DNA of 64,000 bases from Pyrinomonadaceae bacterium (GTDB lineage Bacteria; Acidobacteriota; Blastocatellia; Pyrinomonadales; Pyrinomonadaceae): positions 1 through 64,000 of the forward strand of contig JANWYH010000004.1 in NCBI GenBank assembly GCA_025054715.1, written 5' to 3'. Within the stretch, counting starts at the first letter, position 1. The number at the start of each line of letters is the position of its first letter. The translations under genes and the position numbers were made by a program. Positions 46,375-56,413 of the stretch are shown piece after piece. The notes under the pieces were generated by a model. It made no database searches, was not told where the DNA came from, and was given only the letters and a program-made list of their open reading frames with translations.

Positions 46375-47419
46375 CCTGACTTTTTTCCTCCTTTTTTCGC
46401 TGACCTGGCGGTATGTAACGCGGTATGTTTGGAGGAATGCCTGGAATAACCTCTTGAGGCTGTGGTGGCACAGTAGGATTAACTGGTGGAGGAGCTATCA
46501 CGATATTCGGTGGAAATCCCGGCGGCACTACTGGCTGCTGACTACCACTAGGCAAAGAAGATTCTGTCAAAGGCAAGCGATGACGAAATCCTAGCTCAAT
46601 ATCTTCAAAAACAACCTCTTTAGACGAAATGCTGATTAGTCTAAATCTTCCTGATACTACATCTCCTAATCTTGCTCCAAATGGCGTTTTGTCTCCTTCT
46701 TGGAAATATGCGGTGTCGTTATTGTAACTTCGCCGCGCAATCAACCCGACATACTTAAACTGTGGTTTCGGCGGCGATTGAACATTGAAAACTACTGGCA
46801 AGGAATAAAGTCTGCCATCAATGGAGCGAACCTCTATTTGTCGCACACCTTCTCGAGCAAGGAAGCTAGCTGGAACGTCCGCTATCAGTTTTTGAGAACT
46901 TATGTAGGTGGTTGGAAGCTGATCTGCATTCCAAAAAACATACGTTTCCGGCGTAAAGCCACTACCGTTTACTTCAATGCGAATTCCTTTAGTCCCCGCA
47001 TAAACGCTCTGCGGATTTATAAAGGTTATACTTAAAGGAGGTGTCGGAGTTTGCTGCGGAGTAGGTATTTCTGTCGTAGGTGTAGGCGTAGGTTGATAAG
47101 GCGTTGGCGGCGGTGGTTCATAAAAAGCAAAAATGTTTCTTCTCGGCTCTGGTGCAACAAAAGAAGACGGGCTATAAACGACAGGAGTCGTAAGCCATTC
47201 GGATTCTATATCGGTTTGGCTTGGAAGGTCTTCATTCGGCTGATTTTTTCGCTCTGAAGTGCTGATATTTGTCACAGGAGGTGTAATGGCTTTTGCTTTT
47301 CGGCTTACAAAGATCCCGCTAAAGGTGTATGTCAAGGATGCCAAAGCTAAAACTCCCAGCACAATCGCTACTATGATTTTCTTTTTCTCAGCATCACTTT
47401 TGTTCTCAAAAACTTTCAT
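46343..47419 (-). CDS. Membrane-anchored IPT/TIG-domain protein, PilP-like position in a pilus operon
   Basis: 358 residues: an N-terminal membrane helix (IIVAIVLGVLALASLTYTFSG), a Pro/Thr-rich linker to about 130, one IPT/TIG domain (FINPQSVYAGTKGIRIEVNG to VVFNVQSP), a small beta-rich unit like PilP (TPFGARLGDVVSGRFRLISI), and a Pro-rich and acidic tail (SQDDDDDEDG). Good ribosome site GAGGAGG at about 47428-47434. Its position after PilN and PilO equals that of PilP, so it may join the alignment complex to the secretin. A true PilP lipobox is absent. Confidence 0.78.
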   Translation of the reverse strand: MKVFENKSDAEKKKIIVAIVLGVLALASLTYTFSGIFVSRKAKAITPPVTNISTSERKNQPNEDLPSQTDIESEWLTTPVVYSPSSFVAPEPRRNIFAFYEPPPPTPYQPTPTPTTEIPTPQQTPTPPLSITFINPQSVYAGTKGIRIEVNGSGFTPETYVFWNADQLPTTYISSQKLIADVPASFLAREGVRQIEVRSIDGRLYSLPVVFNVQSPPKPQFKYVGLIARRSYNNDTAYFQEGDKTPFGARLGDVVSGRFRLISISSKEVVFEDIELGFRHRLPLTESSLPSGSQQPVVPPGFPPNIVIAPPPVNPTVPPQPQEVIPGIPPNIPRYIPPGQRKKEEKSQDDDDDEDGTK

Positions 47420-47434
47420 CGAAAACCTCCTCGA

Positions 47435-48184
47435 TTATTTTAACACTTCAGCCATACGTCTAAAATATGCAACCATTTCCACCTTCAAGCTTATTACATC
47501 TCCGATCATTTTGCCTTTAGGCTTTGTTTGACTTTGAGAAAAATTATCTGCTGGACGGCTGAAAGGCTGATTTGTAAGTGCCTGATTAGTATTGGCTTCC
47601 ATTGTGTTTTGTGCAACATCACTATCAGAAGGCTGAAGCTCTAACATCGTTATTATGGTAAATTGATCGCCAGCTTCTAGTTCCCTGATGAAACGACGCA
47701 AGTTTTGATAATTTCCCTCTACGGTCATCGTTACATAAACTCCCGGGAAAAGACTCCGATACTTGCCTCTACCTCTTTCCTCAGTTTTTTGTCCTGTCTC
47801 AAGCGGAGCATATTCTGGACCGGAAACATTTACAAGACTGTAAGCGTTGATTAGATAGTTTAATCTTTGATAAAGAGCTGTTCGACCAAAGTCTGCCACA
47901 GGCAAGAATTTCATCTCAAAATCTTCAACACTCTTCATGAGGTTTTCAATCTGAGCTTCTGTCCCTGTGTAACTTTGATATTTCAAGCTTTCTGCGTAGA
48001 GCTCTTCTTCGAGTCGGCGTTTTTCGTCAGTAATTTGTGTTAAACTCGATTTTTCAGGCACGGTAAAGAAAAAATGAAACAAGACAGCCAATAGGAAAAA
48101 TGCTCCTGCCATGCTGACAAAGAACATCTCCAATCTTCCAAAAGCTCCTTTTTTTATTCGCCGCTCGGGCAAGCTACCTTTCAT
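47435..48184 (-). CDS. pilO: Type IV pilus alignment protein PilO-like
   Basis: 249 residues. Short cytoplasmic start, a single membrane helix (FFVSMAGAFFLLAVLFHFFF), a coiled coil, and a ferredoxin-like fold with TMTVEGNYQNLRRFIRELEA, a hallmark of PilO/GspM-like proteins. It pairs with PilN in the inner membrane. Two base pairs after pilN. Confidence 0.85.
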   Translation of the reverse strand: MKGSLPERRIKKGAFGRLEMFFVSMAGAFFLLAVLFHFFFTVPEKSSLTQITDEKRRLEEELYAESLKYQSYTGTEAQIENLMKSVEDFEMKFLPVADFGRTALYQRLNYLINAYSLVNVSGPEYAPLETGQKTEERGRGKYRSLFPGVYVTMTVEGNYQNLRRFIRELEAGDQFTIITMLELQPSDSDVAQNTMEANTNQALTNQPFSRPADNFSQSQTKPKGKMIGDVISLKVEMVAYFRRMAEVLK

Positions 48185-48186
48185 CT

Positions 48187-48795
48187 TTATTCTCCTTTTT
48201 GCGCAACTTCACTGTTTACCGAATAAGAAAAAGGCTGCTTGTAAAGGATGAAAAGCTTGTATTCGGTAAACGCAAAGTAATCTTTCTTTTGCAAAGATTG
48301 GCTTCTTAACTCTGCCCGAAAAATGCCAGAGGAATTCATCGCTTCAATCATATTCACAACACTTCGATAATCTCGGCTCAATACGCCTAGTTCTAACTCT
48401 GCAAGAGTTCTGTCATTTTGGCGGAAGATGTTTTCAACGCTTATCCTTGAAACACTAACTCCGGACGGAATAATCTGCTCTAAATCACTTAAAAGACGAG
48501 ACCAACCGAAGCTTTTTTGAGAGACTAGCTTATGAGCGGCTATCAACAAAGCCTTCTGCTCAGGAGTTAAATTCTGCCTTACCTGTTCGTTTCTAGCTCT
48601 ATACTCGTTCAATTGTTCACGAATTTCTTTTATCTGCGACCGCAAGACTTCATTTTGCTTACTTGCTTGCCTATATTCTGAAAAAGAAAACAAAAGCATG
48701 AGACTACCGACTGAAAGAAATAGAAAAGCAAGCGAGTAAGGCAGTTTTCGGTTCTTGAATGGATGTGTTGCAAGATTTAGATTTTCTAGCCTCAT
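48187..48795 (-). CDS. pilN: Type IV pilus assembly protein PilN-like
   Basis: 202 residues from ATG 48795: MRLENLNLATHPFKNRKLPY, then one membrane helix (LAFLFLSVGSLMLLFSF), a coiled coil and a ferredoxin-like domain (DYRSVVNMIEAMNSSGIFRA). A GTG at 48822 would add nine residues and has no better site. NLATHPF close to the start is the motif that binds PilM, yet no pilM gene is next to it: secA lies upstream. Confidence 0.83.
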   Translation of the reverse strand: MRLENLNLATHPFKNRKLPYSLAFLFLSVGSLMLLFSFSEYRQASKQNEVLRSQIKEIREQLNEYRARNEQVRQNLTPEQKALLIAAHKLVSQKSFGWSRLLSDLEQIIPSGVSVSRISVENIFRQNDRTLAELELGVLSRDYRSVVNMIEAMNSSGIFRAELRSQSLQKKDYFAFTEYKLFILYKQPFSYSVNSEVAQKGE

Positions 48796-48824
48796 TTCAA
48801 CGAAAAATTTAACATTATTCACGC

Positions 48825-48846
48825 TGAAACTAAAAACTTAGTTTCA
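48825..48846. repeat. Inverted repeat between secA and pilN
   Basis: TGAAACTAA / TTAGTTTCA, nine-base perfect stem with a four-base loop. No T-tract follows on the minus strand, so it is not a typical terminator; it could stabilise or process the secA message. Confidence 0.5.
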
Positions 48847-48851
48847 ATTTT

Positions 48852-51656
48852 CTAGCCTTCTGCTCCATGACATTTTTTGTATTTTTTCCCAGAACCACAA
48901 AAGCACGGGTCATTCGGCTTTATTTTTGGCTTTTCACGGACGAAAGGTGTATGACGCTTTGCTTCTTCACCTGCGGCAGCAACGCCTTCGTAAGCACTTG
49001 TATAAGCGACAGCGGCTCTGCGTCTTGCTCGCTGTTTTCGCAGACGCTCTAATCTTTCAAGCTCTGCTTGCTCGTTTGATTCAACTACCTGCAAATTGAA
49101 AAGCGCTCGAACCGTATTTATATCAATTCGATCAAGCATCTCTTCAAACATCTGGAAACTCTGCTTCTTAAACTCAACCAGAGGATCTTTCTGCCCGTAG
49201 CCGACTAACCCAATGCCCTGTCTTAAATGATCTATCGAAAGAAGATGATCTTTCCACTGCGAGTCAATGATGTTGAGCATTATGTAACGCTCATAAGCTC
49301 GCATTGTCTCAGCTCCGATTATTTTTTCCTTCTCCTCATAGTTTGTATAGGCTTTTCGCCAAATAGCCTCTTCTATTTCTTCAGGACTCATGGTCTTAAA
49401 GTCAACGCCAGCATCAACGGCAGGATCAACTCCATAAATACTTTCAATCTCGGCAGCATAAGTTTCTACATCCCAATTATAGCGCGGTAGTTTCGGATTA
49501 AGATACATCTCAGTCAGATCATGTAGAAGGTCACGAGCAACACCATGCTCACCGACTAGATATTCGCGATGATCTTTTTCAAACAATAGCTGACGACGAA
49601 GCCCATAGATTGTTTCACGTTGGCGATTCATTACGTCGTCGTATTTAAGAACATACTTACGAGCCTCGAAATTGCGAGCTTCAACCGCTTTCTGAGCCCT
49701 TTCAATCTGCTTTGTAACGGCTTTTGATTCTATGGCAACGCCTTTTTCCATTCCAAGCCATTTCATCATAGAGCGGACTTTATCACCTGCAAAGATTCTC
49801 ATCAGATCGTCTTCAAGCGAAATGATAAAACGCGAACTTCCCGGATCGCCTTGACGACCTGCACGTCCCCGAAGCTGATTGTCTATTCTTCGAGATTCGT
49901 GACGCTCTGTACCGAGAATATGCAATCCACCTAAAGCTACAACCTCTTCGTGTTCCTTTTCAACTATCTCTTTTGCCCGTCTTAAGGCTTCTTCGTATTG
50001 TTCTGGTGTTGCTTCGTCAGGATTGATTTCTTGACGCTTTAGGAACTCGCGAGCAAGAAATTCCGGATTACCGCCAAGCAGTATATCAGTTCCGCGGCCA
50101 GCCATATTGGTTGCTATCGTTACTGCACCTTTACGCCCGGCTTGAGCAACTATCTCTGCTTCTCGCGCGTGATATTTTGCATTAAGGACGTTATGCGGTA
50201 TCCCAAGTTTTTTGAGCCTTTCTGAAATTAATTCAGAGTTTTCGACTGAAACAGTTCCAACTAATATCGGTTGCCCTTTTTCATACTTTTGTTTAATTTC
50301 CTCGATAACCGCATCCCACTTCTCCTCTAAAGTTCTGTAAATAACGTCTGGATAGTCCTTACGGATCATAGGCTTATTTGTCGGAATAACAATGACGTCA
50401 AGATTGTAAACTGTTGCAAATTCTTCTGCTTCTGTCTCAGCAGTCCCTGTCATCCCTGCAAGCTTTTCATACATTCTGAAGTAATTTTGTAGGGTTATGG
50501 TCGCAAGAGTTTGATTTTCGCGCTCTATCTTAACCCCTTCTTTTGCTTCTACTGCTTGATGAAGCCCATCCGACCAGCGGCGACCATACATCAGCCGTCC
50601 AGTAAAATCGTCAACGATAATAACTTGCCCGTCTTGCACAACGTAATGATGGTCTCGCTTGTAAAGCGTGTGAGCCTTAAGAGCTTGCTCAACGCAATGT
50701 AGCATCTCCATATTAGCCGGGTCATAAAGATTCTGAATCCCTAGCAACTTTTCTACCTTTGCAATTCCCTGTTCTGTTAAAACTGCAGTGTGATTCTTCT
50801 CGTCAACGATGTAGTCACCCGTCGTTACCTTTGTTTCTTCATCCTTATGACCACGTTCTAGCTTAGGAATTATATCGTTAGCAATGTAGTACTTATCGGT
50901 CGCTTCTTCAGAAGGACCAGAAATGATAAGAGGCGTTCTTGCTTCATCTATTAAAATTGAGTCAACTTCGTCAACTATTGCGTAATAGTGACCTCGCTGA
51001 ACTAATGACTCAACGTCAAATTTCATATTGTCTCGCAAATAATCAAAACCAAACTCATTGTTTGTTCCATAAGTTATGTCACAAGCATAAGCTTCTTTTC
51101 GCTCGGCATCGTCCATGTGATTCTGAATGCAGCCTACCGTAAGCCCGAGAAAACGGTAGATTTTCCCCATCCATTCGGCATCGCGTGAGGCCAAATAGTC
51201 ATTTACAGTAACCACATGAACACCCCTTCCGGTCAGGGCATTTAAGTAACTTGGCAAGGTAGCAACTAGAGTTTTACCTTCACCAGTTTTCATCTCGGCA
51301 ATTCTTCCCTGATGAAGTGCAATCCCACCGATTAGCTGAACATCAAAATGCCTCATTCCCGTAGTTCGTCTTGAAGCCTCACGCACTATGGCGAAAGCTT
51401 CAGGTAACAGCTCGTCCAGTATTTCCTGCTCTCTTATTCTCCTTTGATCTTTATCTTCGATTCCCTCGAGTTCCTTGGCAATCCTTTCCTTAAAAATAAA
51501 GGTTTTCTCTCTTAATTGCTCGTCAGAAAGCTTTTGAACAACTGGTTCAAGTTCGTTTATCTTATGTACTATTGGTTGAACCGCTTTTAAGAATCTTTCG
51601 CTGGTTGAACCAAAAATTTTTTTGAAAATTTTATCTACAATTGGATTAACTGGCAT
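48852..51656 (-). CDS. secA: Protein translocase ATPase SecA
   Basis: 934 residues, full length. Motor motifs [62 protein letters not shown] (with surrounding residues) and the C-terminal SEC-C zinc motif [14 protein letters not shown]. It drives secretory proteins through SecYEG. No neighbour is part of the Sec pathway. Confidence 0.98.
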   Translation of the reverse strand: MPVNPIVDKIFKKIFGSTSERFLKAVQPIVHKINELEPVVQKLSDEQLREKTFIFKERIAKELEGIEDKDQRRIREQEILDELLPEAFAIVREASRRTTGMRHFDVQLIGGIALHQGRIAEMKTGEGKTLVATLPSYLNALTGRGVHVVTVNDYLASRDAEWMGKIYRFLGLTVGCIQNHMDDAERKEAYACDITYGTNNEFGFDYLRDNMKFDVESLVQRGHYYAIVDEVDSILIDEARTPLIISGPSEEATDKYYIANDIIPKLERGHKDEETKVTTGDYIVDEKNHTAVLTEQGIAKVEKLLGIQNLYDPANMEMLHCVEQALKAHTLYKRDHHYVVQDGQVIIVDDFTGRLMYGRRWSDGLHQAVEAKEGVKIERENQTLATITLQNYFRMYEKLAGMTGTAETEAEEFATVYNLDVIVIPTNKPMIRKDYPDVIYRTLEEKWDAVIEEIKQKYEKGQPILVGTVSVENSELISERLKKLGIPHNVLNAKYHAREAEIVAQAGRKGAVTIATNMAGRGTDILLGGNPEFLAREFLKRQEINPDEATPEQYEEALRRAKEIVEKEHEEVVALGGLHILGTERHESRRIDNQLRGRAGRQGDPGSSRFIISLEDDLMRIFAGDKVRSMMKWLGMEKGVAIESKAVTKQIERAQKAVEARNFEARKYVLKYDDVMNRQRETIYGLRRQLLFEKDHREYLVGEHGVARDLLHDLTEMYLNPKLPRYNWDVETYAAEIESIYGVDPAVDAGVDFKTMSPEEIEEAIWRKAYTNYEEKEKIIGAETMRAYERYIMLNIIDSQWKDHLLSIDHLRQGIGLVGYGQKDPLVEFKKQSFQMFEEMLDRIDINTVRALFNLQVVESNEQAELERLERLRKQRARRRAAVAYTSAYEGVAAAGEEAKRHTPFVREKPKIKPNDPCFCGSGKKYKKCHGAEG

Positions 51657-51770
51657 ATCTAACTCTCCATGTTCTATTTTTTGAGGTAACTCAAAACTTT
51701 CAAAAATTTAGTTTAAGCCACCTGAAAGCAAGCGTTAAGCTCTTTCAGTGAAATTCCCAAAACTCATTTT

Positions 51771-52373
51771 CTACATGATTTTTTCGATGCAAGCACGCGG
51801 TAGGTATGTCACAACTAAAATTTTATCTCTTTCAGAGAAAGCTTTGGTATTTATGGCAATTTTTTTTAATGTATCACTTTCCGTGAAGGCTGCTAAAGCC
51901 TGATTAAACCAATCAACGAAAGACTTCGCTTTCGAAAAATCAGCCTTCGAAAACTGAAGATTAATCTTTAAGCCTTCTTCATCGAAAACTAGCTTCAAAC
52001 TATAATCTTTACAACTAGCTCCACCGTAGTCAGCAAAATTGCGAGTTTTACTATAAATTCTTACTGCTAGACGATTTAATGCCTCAAAAAATTCAGTTCT
52101 TTCGCTAATGGAAAATGAGGATTCAGCCCGCTCAACACAAAATTTTTCGATGATTTCTATTACAGTTTTCTCTTCACTGCTATTAGCAGCACCGCTTTGG
52201 TTTATCTCCTTGATAAATTCTATAATGGCTTTGCAAAACTCAAGTCTAAAAAATTCCAGAAAATCCTTCTCATCAGACCCCGAATAATGAGAGCCGTGAC
52301 TTGAGGAAGCCCCAAGCAAAATTAGGCTCAACAGTGACAAGGTTGTAAGAAAAGGAAGTTTTTTACTTCTCAT
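51771..52373 (-). CDS. Exported protein of unknown function
   Basis: 200 residues with an N-terminal signal peptide (LPFLTTLSLLSLILLGASS) and a mainly helical body, then YSLKLVFDEEGLKINLQF strands. It ends in KILVVTYLPRACIEKIM. Coupled by a 4-bp overlap to the TonB-like gene, so it may act with that protein in the periplasm. Not recognised. Confidence 0.75.
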   Translation of the reverse strand: MRSKKLPFLTTLSLLSLILLGASSSHGSHYSGSDEKDFLEFFRLEFCKAIIEFIKEINQSGAANSSEEKTVIEIIEKFCVERAESSFSISERTEFFEALNRLAVRIYSKTRNFADYGGASCKDYSLKLVFDEEGLKINLQFSKADFSKAKSFVDWFNQALAAFTESDTLKKIAINTKAFSERDKILVVTYLPRACIEKIM

Positions 52374-53626
52374 CTGACTTTTTCTTTTCCAATTGCTTCA
52401 CTTATTTCGCTAACTTTTTTCAGCTTTTCCTGCAAGCTACGCAGATTTTTTTCTATCATTTCAACTTTTTCATTGTGTGGAATCAGAAAATTAACAATGA
52501 AAAAGCTTCCTTGGGTGGTTATTTCGGTTTTACTAATCAACTTGGCTTCGTCCGATTCAGGATTCATGTTTGATAAAGCGGCGCGAATTGCAATGTTAAC
52601 GCTGCTTTGGATTGCACTGGCTCTGTTTGGCGTTCCGGCATCTGAAGTTATTATGGCTTGAAGATGATCTTTGTCTTGAGCAAACTTGATCGTCACGGAT
52701 TTTACCCCAGCATTATAAAGCGTCAAAAGTAGCTGTGAGTCGCTAAATGCTGATATGGCTTCTTTTGCAAGCTCTACCATTTTAGGATCGCTTCCTTGTT
52801 TTACGGTCATCGTCGGCTTTACGAGCTTACCATACTCGTCTAAACCAGCTTTTACTTCAATTTCAAAAGGAGCATTCAAATCAAGTTCTTTATCCAAAAT
52901 AGCTTGTCCATACTTAAAACCAAAATCCTCGAGAGGCTTTTTGTTAAAAAGCTTTTGCGGCTCTAATCCACTTTGTGTTACCGTCTCGTTAGCATCTTGA
53001 GTTTGGCTTACAACCGGAGCAGTATTCTGATTCAGATTCGCATTTGCCGTGATAGTAGGACTCGGTTTTTCTTCAATAACGTCAGAAAATGGGCGATTAG
53101 GTACTCTTTTTCTTTTCACAAACGAATCTTTTATCCCGTTTGATAGCTTTGGCGGCTCCGGCAGATTTCCGACTACAGGATTAGGATTAGGTGTTGGCAA
53201 GGTTTGAGGCTTGTTTATATCAAGTGAAGAATTATCCGTTTGCAAAACATCATTTGTAGAAGACTCTGGATCATAAGCGCGAACCGTTTCAAAATATCCC
53301 GGAGGATAAGTAAACTGCTCTCCAACATCAATAAAAGTAACATCATACTCTTCAGGTATTTCAGTCTTGGCATACTCCCTCGAAGAAAATTCAACGTCAG
53401 TCCCCAAAAGTACATTTCCGGCAACATAAGCAGTTTCTAGAACCTGACAAACCTTGTTTATGTAAGGACTATCACAAGCTTTTGTTCCGAAGAGATCAAT
53501 CTGCGATAACGCAACCAAAAAAAGAATATGGATCATTACCGAGATGATAAAAACCTTATAAAGATCGTTTGAAAAACTCCAACCCTTAATTTCGTAGTCC
53601 TGAAAAATTTCTCTCATATATCTCAA
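52370..53626 (-). CDS. Single-pass TonB-like periplasmic protein of unknown function
   Basis: 418 residues. A membrane helix at about 25-42 (VFIISVMIHILFLVALS) is followed by a long Pro/Asn/Thr-rich stretch to about 230 and a C-terminal domain (FEIEVKAGLDEYGKLVKPTM). This layout is TonB-like (inner membrane anchor, periplasm-spanning linker, end domain), but the C-terminal domain does not show a clear TonB_C pattern. Possibly an energy-coupling or envelope-spanning protein. Confidence 0.72.
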   Translation of the reverse strand: MRYMREIFQDYEIKGWSFSNDLYKVFIISVMIHILFLVALSQIDLFGTKACDSPYINKVCQVLETAYVAGNVLLGTDVEFSSREYAKTEIPEEYDVTFIDVGEQFTYPPGYFETVRAYDPESSTNDVLQTDNSSLDINKPQTLPTPNPNPVVGNLPEPPKLSNGIKDSFVKRKRVPNRPFSDVIEEKPSPTITANANLNQNTAPVVSQTQDANETVTQSGLEPQKLFNKKPLEDFGFKYGQAILDKELDLNAPFEIEVKAGLDEYGKLVKPTMTVKQGSDPKMVELAKEAISAFSDSQLLLTLYNAGVKSVTIKFAQDKDHLQAIITSDAGTPNRASAIQSSVNIAIRAALSNMNPESDEAKLISKTEITTQGSFFIVNFLIPHNEKVEMIEKNLRSLQEKLKKVSEISEAIGKEKVR

Positions 53627-53742
53627 ATTTTCTTCAAATTAGACGCTTTGAAAATCCTATAAGTTGCGAAATCTGATTTTATCATAAATCAAGTCTTCTT
53701 TTCGATTGTTGTTTTGCAAAATAGCGGTTAAAATTTTATTTT

Positions 53743-56409
53743 ATGCATTCTCAAAAACGTATAAGATCGGCCCTTACGAAGCCATCGAGAAAAGACCAAA
53801 AAAAACAAAACGGATTTGCATCTTTTTATACAAAATCACAAAAAGACGCTCTAGAAAGGCTTCTAGAAGGAATAGGAAGTCCAGAACCCACCGCTTTCAA
53901 ACCAGATAAGTTTCAGCTTGAAGCTTTGCAAGCAATTGAGCATGGAGACGTTCTCGTAACTGCACCGACAGGAAGTGGAAAAACCTGGATAGCTCGCGAA
54001 GAAATAAGAAGACTTCTATATGAAGGCAAACGAGCATGGTACACAACTCCGCTTAAAGCCTTAACTAACTCGAAATACATCGAATTTTGCGAGGAATTCG
54101 GAGCGGAAAATGTTGGCATACTAACCGGCGATAGGAAGGAAAACGTCAAAGCTCCATTGATTGTAGGAACGACAGAAATCTACAGAAACCAGCTTTTTGA
54201 TGCTTTAAGGCAAGGCGAAAATGTTCGCACAGATTTTTTAATTCTAGACGAAGCACATTATCTTTCTGACGACGACAGAGGACATGTTTGGGAAGAGTCT
54301 ATAATACTGACTCCACCAAGAATAAGGATTCTCCTTCTTTCTGCAACTATTGGAAATCCTGAAGAATTCGCCGCATGGATAGAAGAAGTAAGAGGTACAA
54401 AAGTTAAAATCGTAAGAGCTACGAAGCGACCCGTCGAACTTCGTGCCGCTTTCATCGCCCCTAACCTTGCACTTATGCCCCTTTTCAATAACAAAGGCAA
54501 AATCAATCAAGATATTTTCGCCTTTTCGGATTTTCCTTCAAGAGAACCTCTGAGACTCCCCGAAATTCCGCCAACTAAATTGATTTCTGCTTTGCGTGAA
54601 TACAATCTCCTGCCTGCGATAGTTTTCATGCCCACTAGAAGAAGATGTGATGAAGCAGCGCTCGAAATTTTACACAGAACTACAAGCACCGATAAAGAAA
54701 AGAAACTATTAAGAGCTGAGTTTATAGAGAAATTTGAAGCTGACTATCCAGAAATTCGAGAGCATCGCCATAAGAATCTTGTAATTCAAGCAGGCGTGGC
54801 TTCTCATCATGCAGGACACCTGCCTGCATGGAAGCTACTAGTAGAAAAAATGATGTCAAGCGGGCTCTTAGATGCCATATTTGCTACTTCAACCGTTGCC
54901 GCAGGCGTTGACTTTCCAGCAAGAACTGTTGTCATATCAAACGCAGACACTAGAAGCAGTCAAGGCTGGCGCCCCTTACAAGTGAATGAACTCCAACAGA
55001 TGACGGGTAGAGCTGGCCGTCGTGGTAAAGACAAGGTTGGCTTTGTGGTTCTAGCACCGTCAAATTTCCAAAGTCCTACAAAGATCGCCTCTCTCTTAAG
55101 GTCTGAACCAGACCCAATGCAAAGCAAATTCAAGGCTACTTATTCGACGCTCCTCAATCTGCTAGATGCCTATGGAAGCTTTTGGCAAGTAAGACAAATT
55201 GCAGAGCGAAGCTTTGCCTTTCGCGACACTGCGAAAAAAATTACAACTTTAGAAGAAAGGCTCGACAAAAAACGACTAACTCTAAAAACGCAAATTCAAA
55301 CTGCCGGTCTAGAAAAACTCTCTGTAGAAGACGTTTGCGGGTTCGAACGCCTCATGTCTGCACGAAATAGGTTATTTGAAAAACCCACGTTTAATCACCA
55401 AGAAAAAAAACTCCAATGGCTAAGAGAAACCATTAAACCAGGAATGATAGTTTCCAAAAAGTCTAGCGCGAAAAGACTTTTTCTTGTTCTAAGTGTAATC
55501 GGTGACAGGATAACAGCGATAGAAGAAGATGGCGGAAGCGTAAACCTGCCACTAGGAAGAATAAAACAAGTATTTAGGAAAGTTTATCCTTTGGACATCG
55601 AAACCATATTAAAAGCCTTTGACGAAACTATCCGTGGCGAAAACCCACCGATAGAAAAACCTGATTTTGCCCAAAGCCTGAAAGATGAAATTGATGAAGC
55701 ACTTTCACTTCTAAATAAGCTTATGAGCAAAATCATAAAGCAAGCATCAAAAGATAATGAAAAGCAGGTTGAAAAATTTCTCTGGGAGCACGTTAAAGTA
55801 GCCGAATCTATTGAATCTTTACAAAGAACAATAGAGCAATTAAGAAACGAAATCTGGATTCCGTTTGAAAAAAAGGCAAGAGTTTTAAGCGAGCTAGGTT
55901 ACTTGGACTTTGAAAGAGAAACTGTAACCGAAACTGGCAGATGGCTTGCCGATCTTAGAGTAGATCGTCCGCTTTTTATCGGTGAAGCGTTAAGAAAAAT
56001 AGACTTTCAGCATGTAAGTGTAGAAACCTTTGCCGCTTTCATAGCTGCTATTGCTGCAGATAGAGAAAGAAACTACGGTGAAATCGAAATATCAGACGAA
56101 ACCCTTGAAATACTGACTACATTTGAGGAAGTAATTTTTGACGTTGCGAAAATCGAGATAAAATATGGTGTTCCGACCGAAACGGATATAAATTTCTCAG
56201 CCGCAGCTGCAGCCGAACAATGGGTAAAGGGTGTTAGTTGGAAAAAACTAGTTAGCGACACAAGAGCTGAAGAAGGCGATCTTATAAGACTTCTTTCAAG
56301 AACTGGCGAGGTTCTGTTACAAATTGCAAACCTGAAAGATTCAAATCCGAAAGCATCTGAGCTTGCACGCTTTGCCTCAGAATTGATTCTGCGCGAACCA
56401 GTAAGGTAA
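53743..56409 (+). CDS. DEAD/DEAH-box helicase, Ski2-like superfamily 2
   Basis: 888 residues. Motif I APTGSGKTW, motif II LDEAH, motif III LLLSATIGNPEEFAAW, motif VI QMTGRAGRRGKD, with ATSTVAAGVDFPARTVVIS between. The QMTGRAGRRG and AAGVDFPA texts are Ski2/Mtr4-type. The C-terminal 400 residues are helical, like the Ski2 tail. RNA or DNA unwinding is likely; the bacterial role is unknown. Five bases before mutL. Confidence 0.9.
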   Translation: MHSQKRIRSALTKPSRKDQKKQNGFASFYTKSQKDALERLLEGIGSPEPTAFKPDKFQLEALQAIEHGDVLVTAPTGSGKTWIAREEIRRLLYEGKRAWYTTPLKALTNSKYIEFCEEFGAENVGILTGDRKENVKAPLIVGTTEIYRNQLFDALRQGENVRTDFLILDEAHYLSDDDRGHVWEESIILTPPRIRILLLSATIGNPEEFAAWIEEVRGTKVKIVRATKRPVELRAAFIAPNLALMPLFNNKGKINQDIFAFSDFPSREPLRLPEIPPTKLISALREYNLLPAIVFMPTRRRCDEAALEILHRTTSTDKEKKLLRAEFIEKFEADYPEIREHRHKNLVIQAGVASHHAGHLPAWKLLVEKMMSSGLLDAIFATSTVAAGVDFPARTVVISNADTRSSQGWRPLQVNELQQMTGRAGRRGKDKVGFVVLAPSNFQSPTKIASLLRSEPDPMQSKFKATYSTLLNLLDAYGSFWQVRQIAERSFAFRDTAKKITTLEERLDKKRLTLKTQIQTAGLEKLSVEDVCGFERLMSARNRLFEKPTFNHQEKKLQWLRETIKPGMIVSKKSSAKRLFLVLSVIGDRITAIEEDGGSVNLPLGRIKQVFRKVYPLDIETILKAFDETIRGENPPIEKPDFAQSLKDEIDEALSLLNKLMSKIIKQASKDNEKQVEKFLWEHVKVAESIESLQRTIEQLRNEIWIPFEKKARVLSELGYLDFERETVTETGRWLADLRVDRPLFIGEALRKIDFQHVSVETFAAFIAAIAADRERNYGEIEISDETLEILTTFEEVIFDVAKIEIKYGVPTETDINFSAAAAAEQWVKGVSWKKLVSDTRAEEGDLIRLLSRTGEVLLQIANLKDSNPKASELARFASELILREPVR

Positions 56410-56413
56410 GTTT

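Noticed and set aside
46700-47531. Three plus-strand ORFs over the IPT-domain gene
   Set aside because: Antisense and short; their Arg/Phe-rich composition mirrors the Pro/Thr-rich linker.
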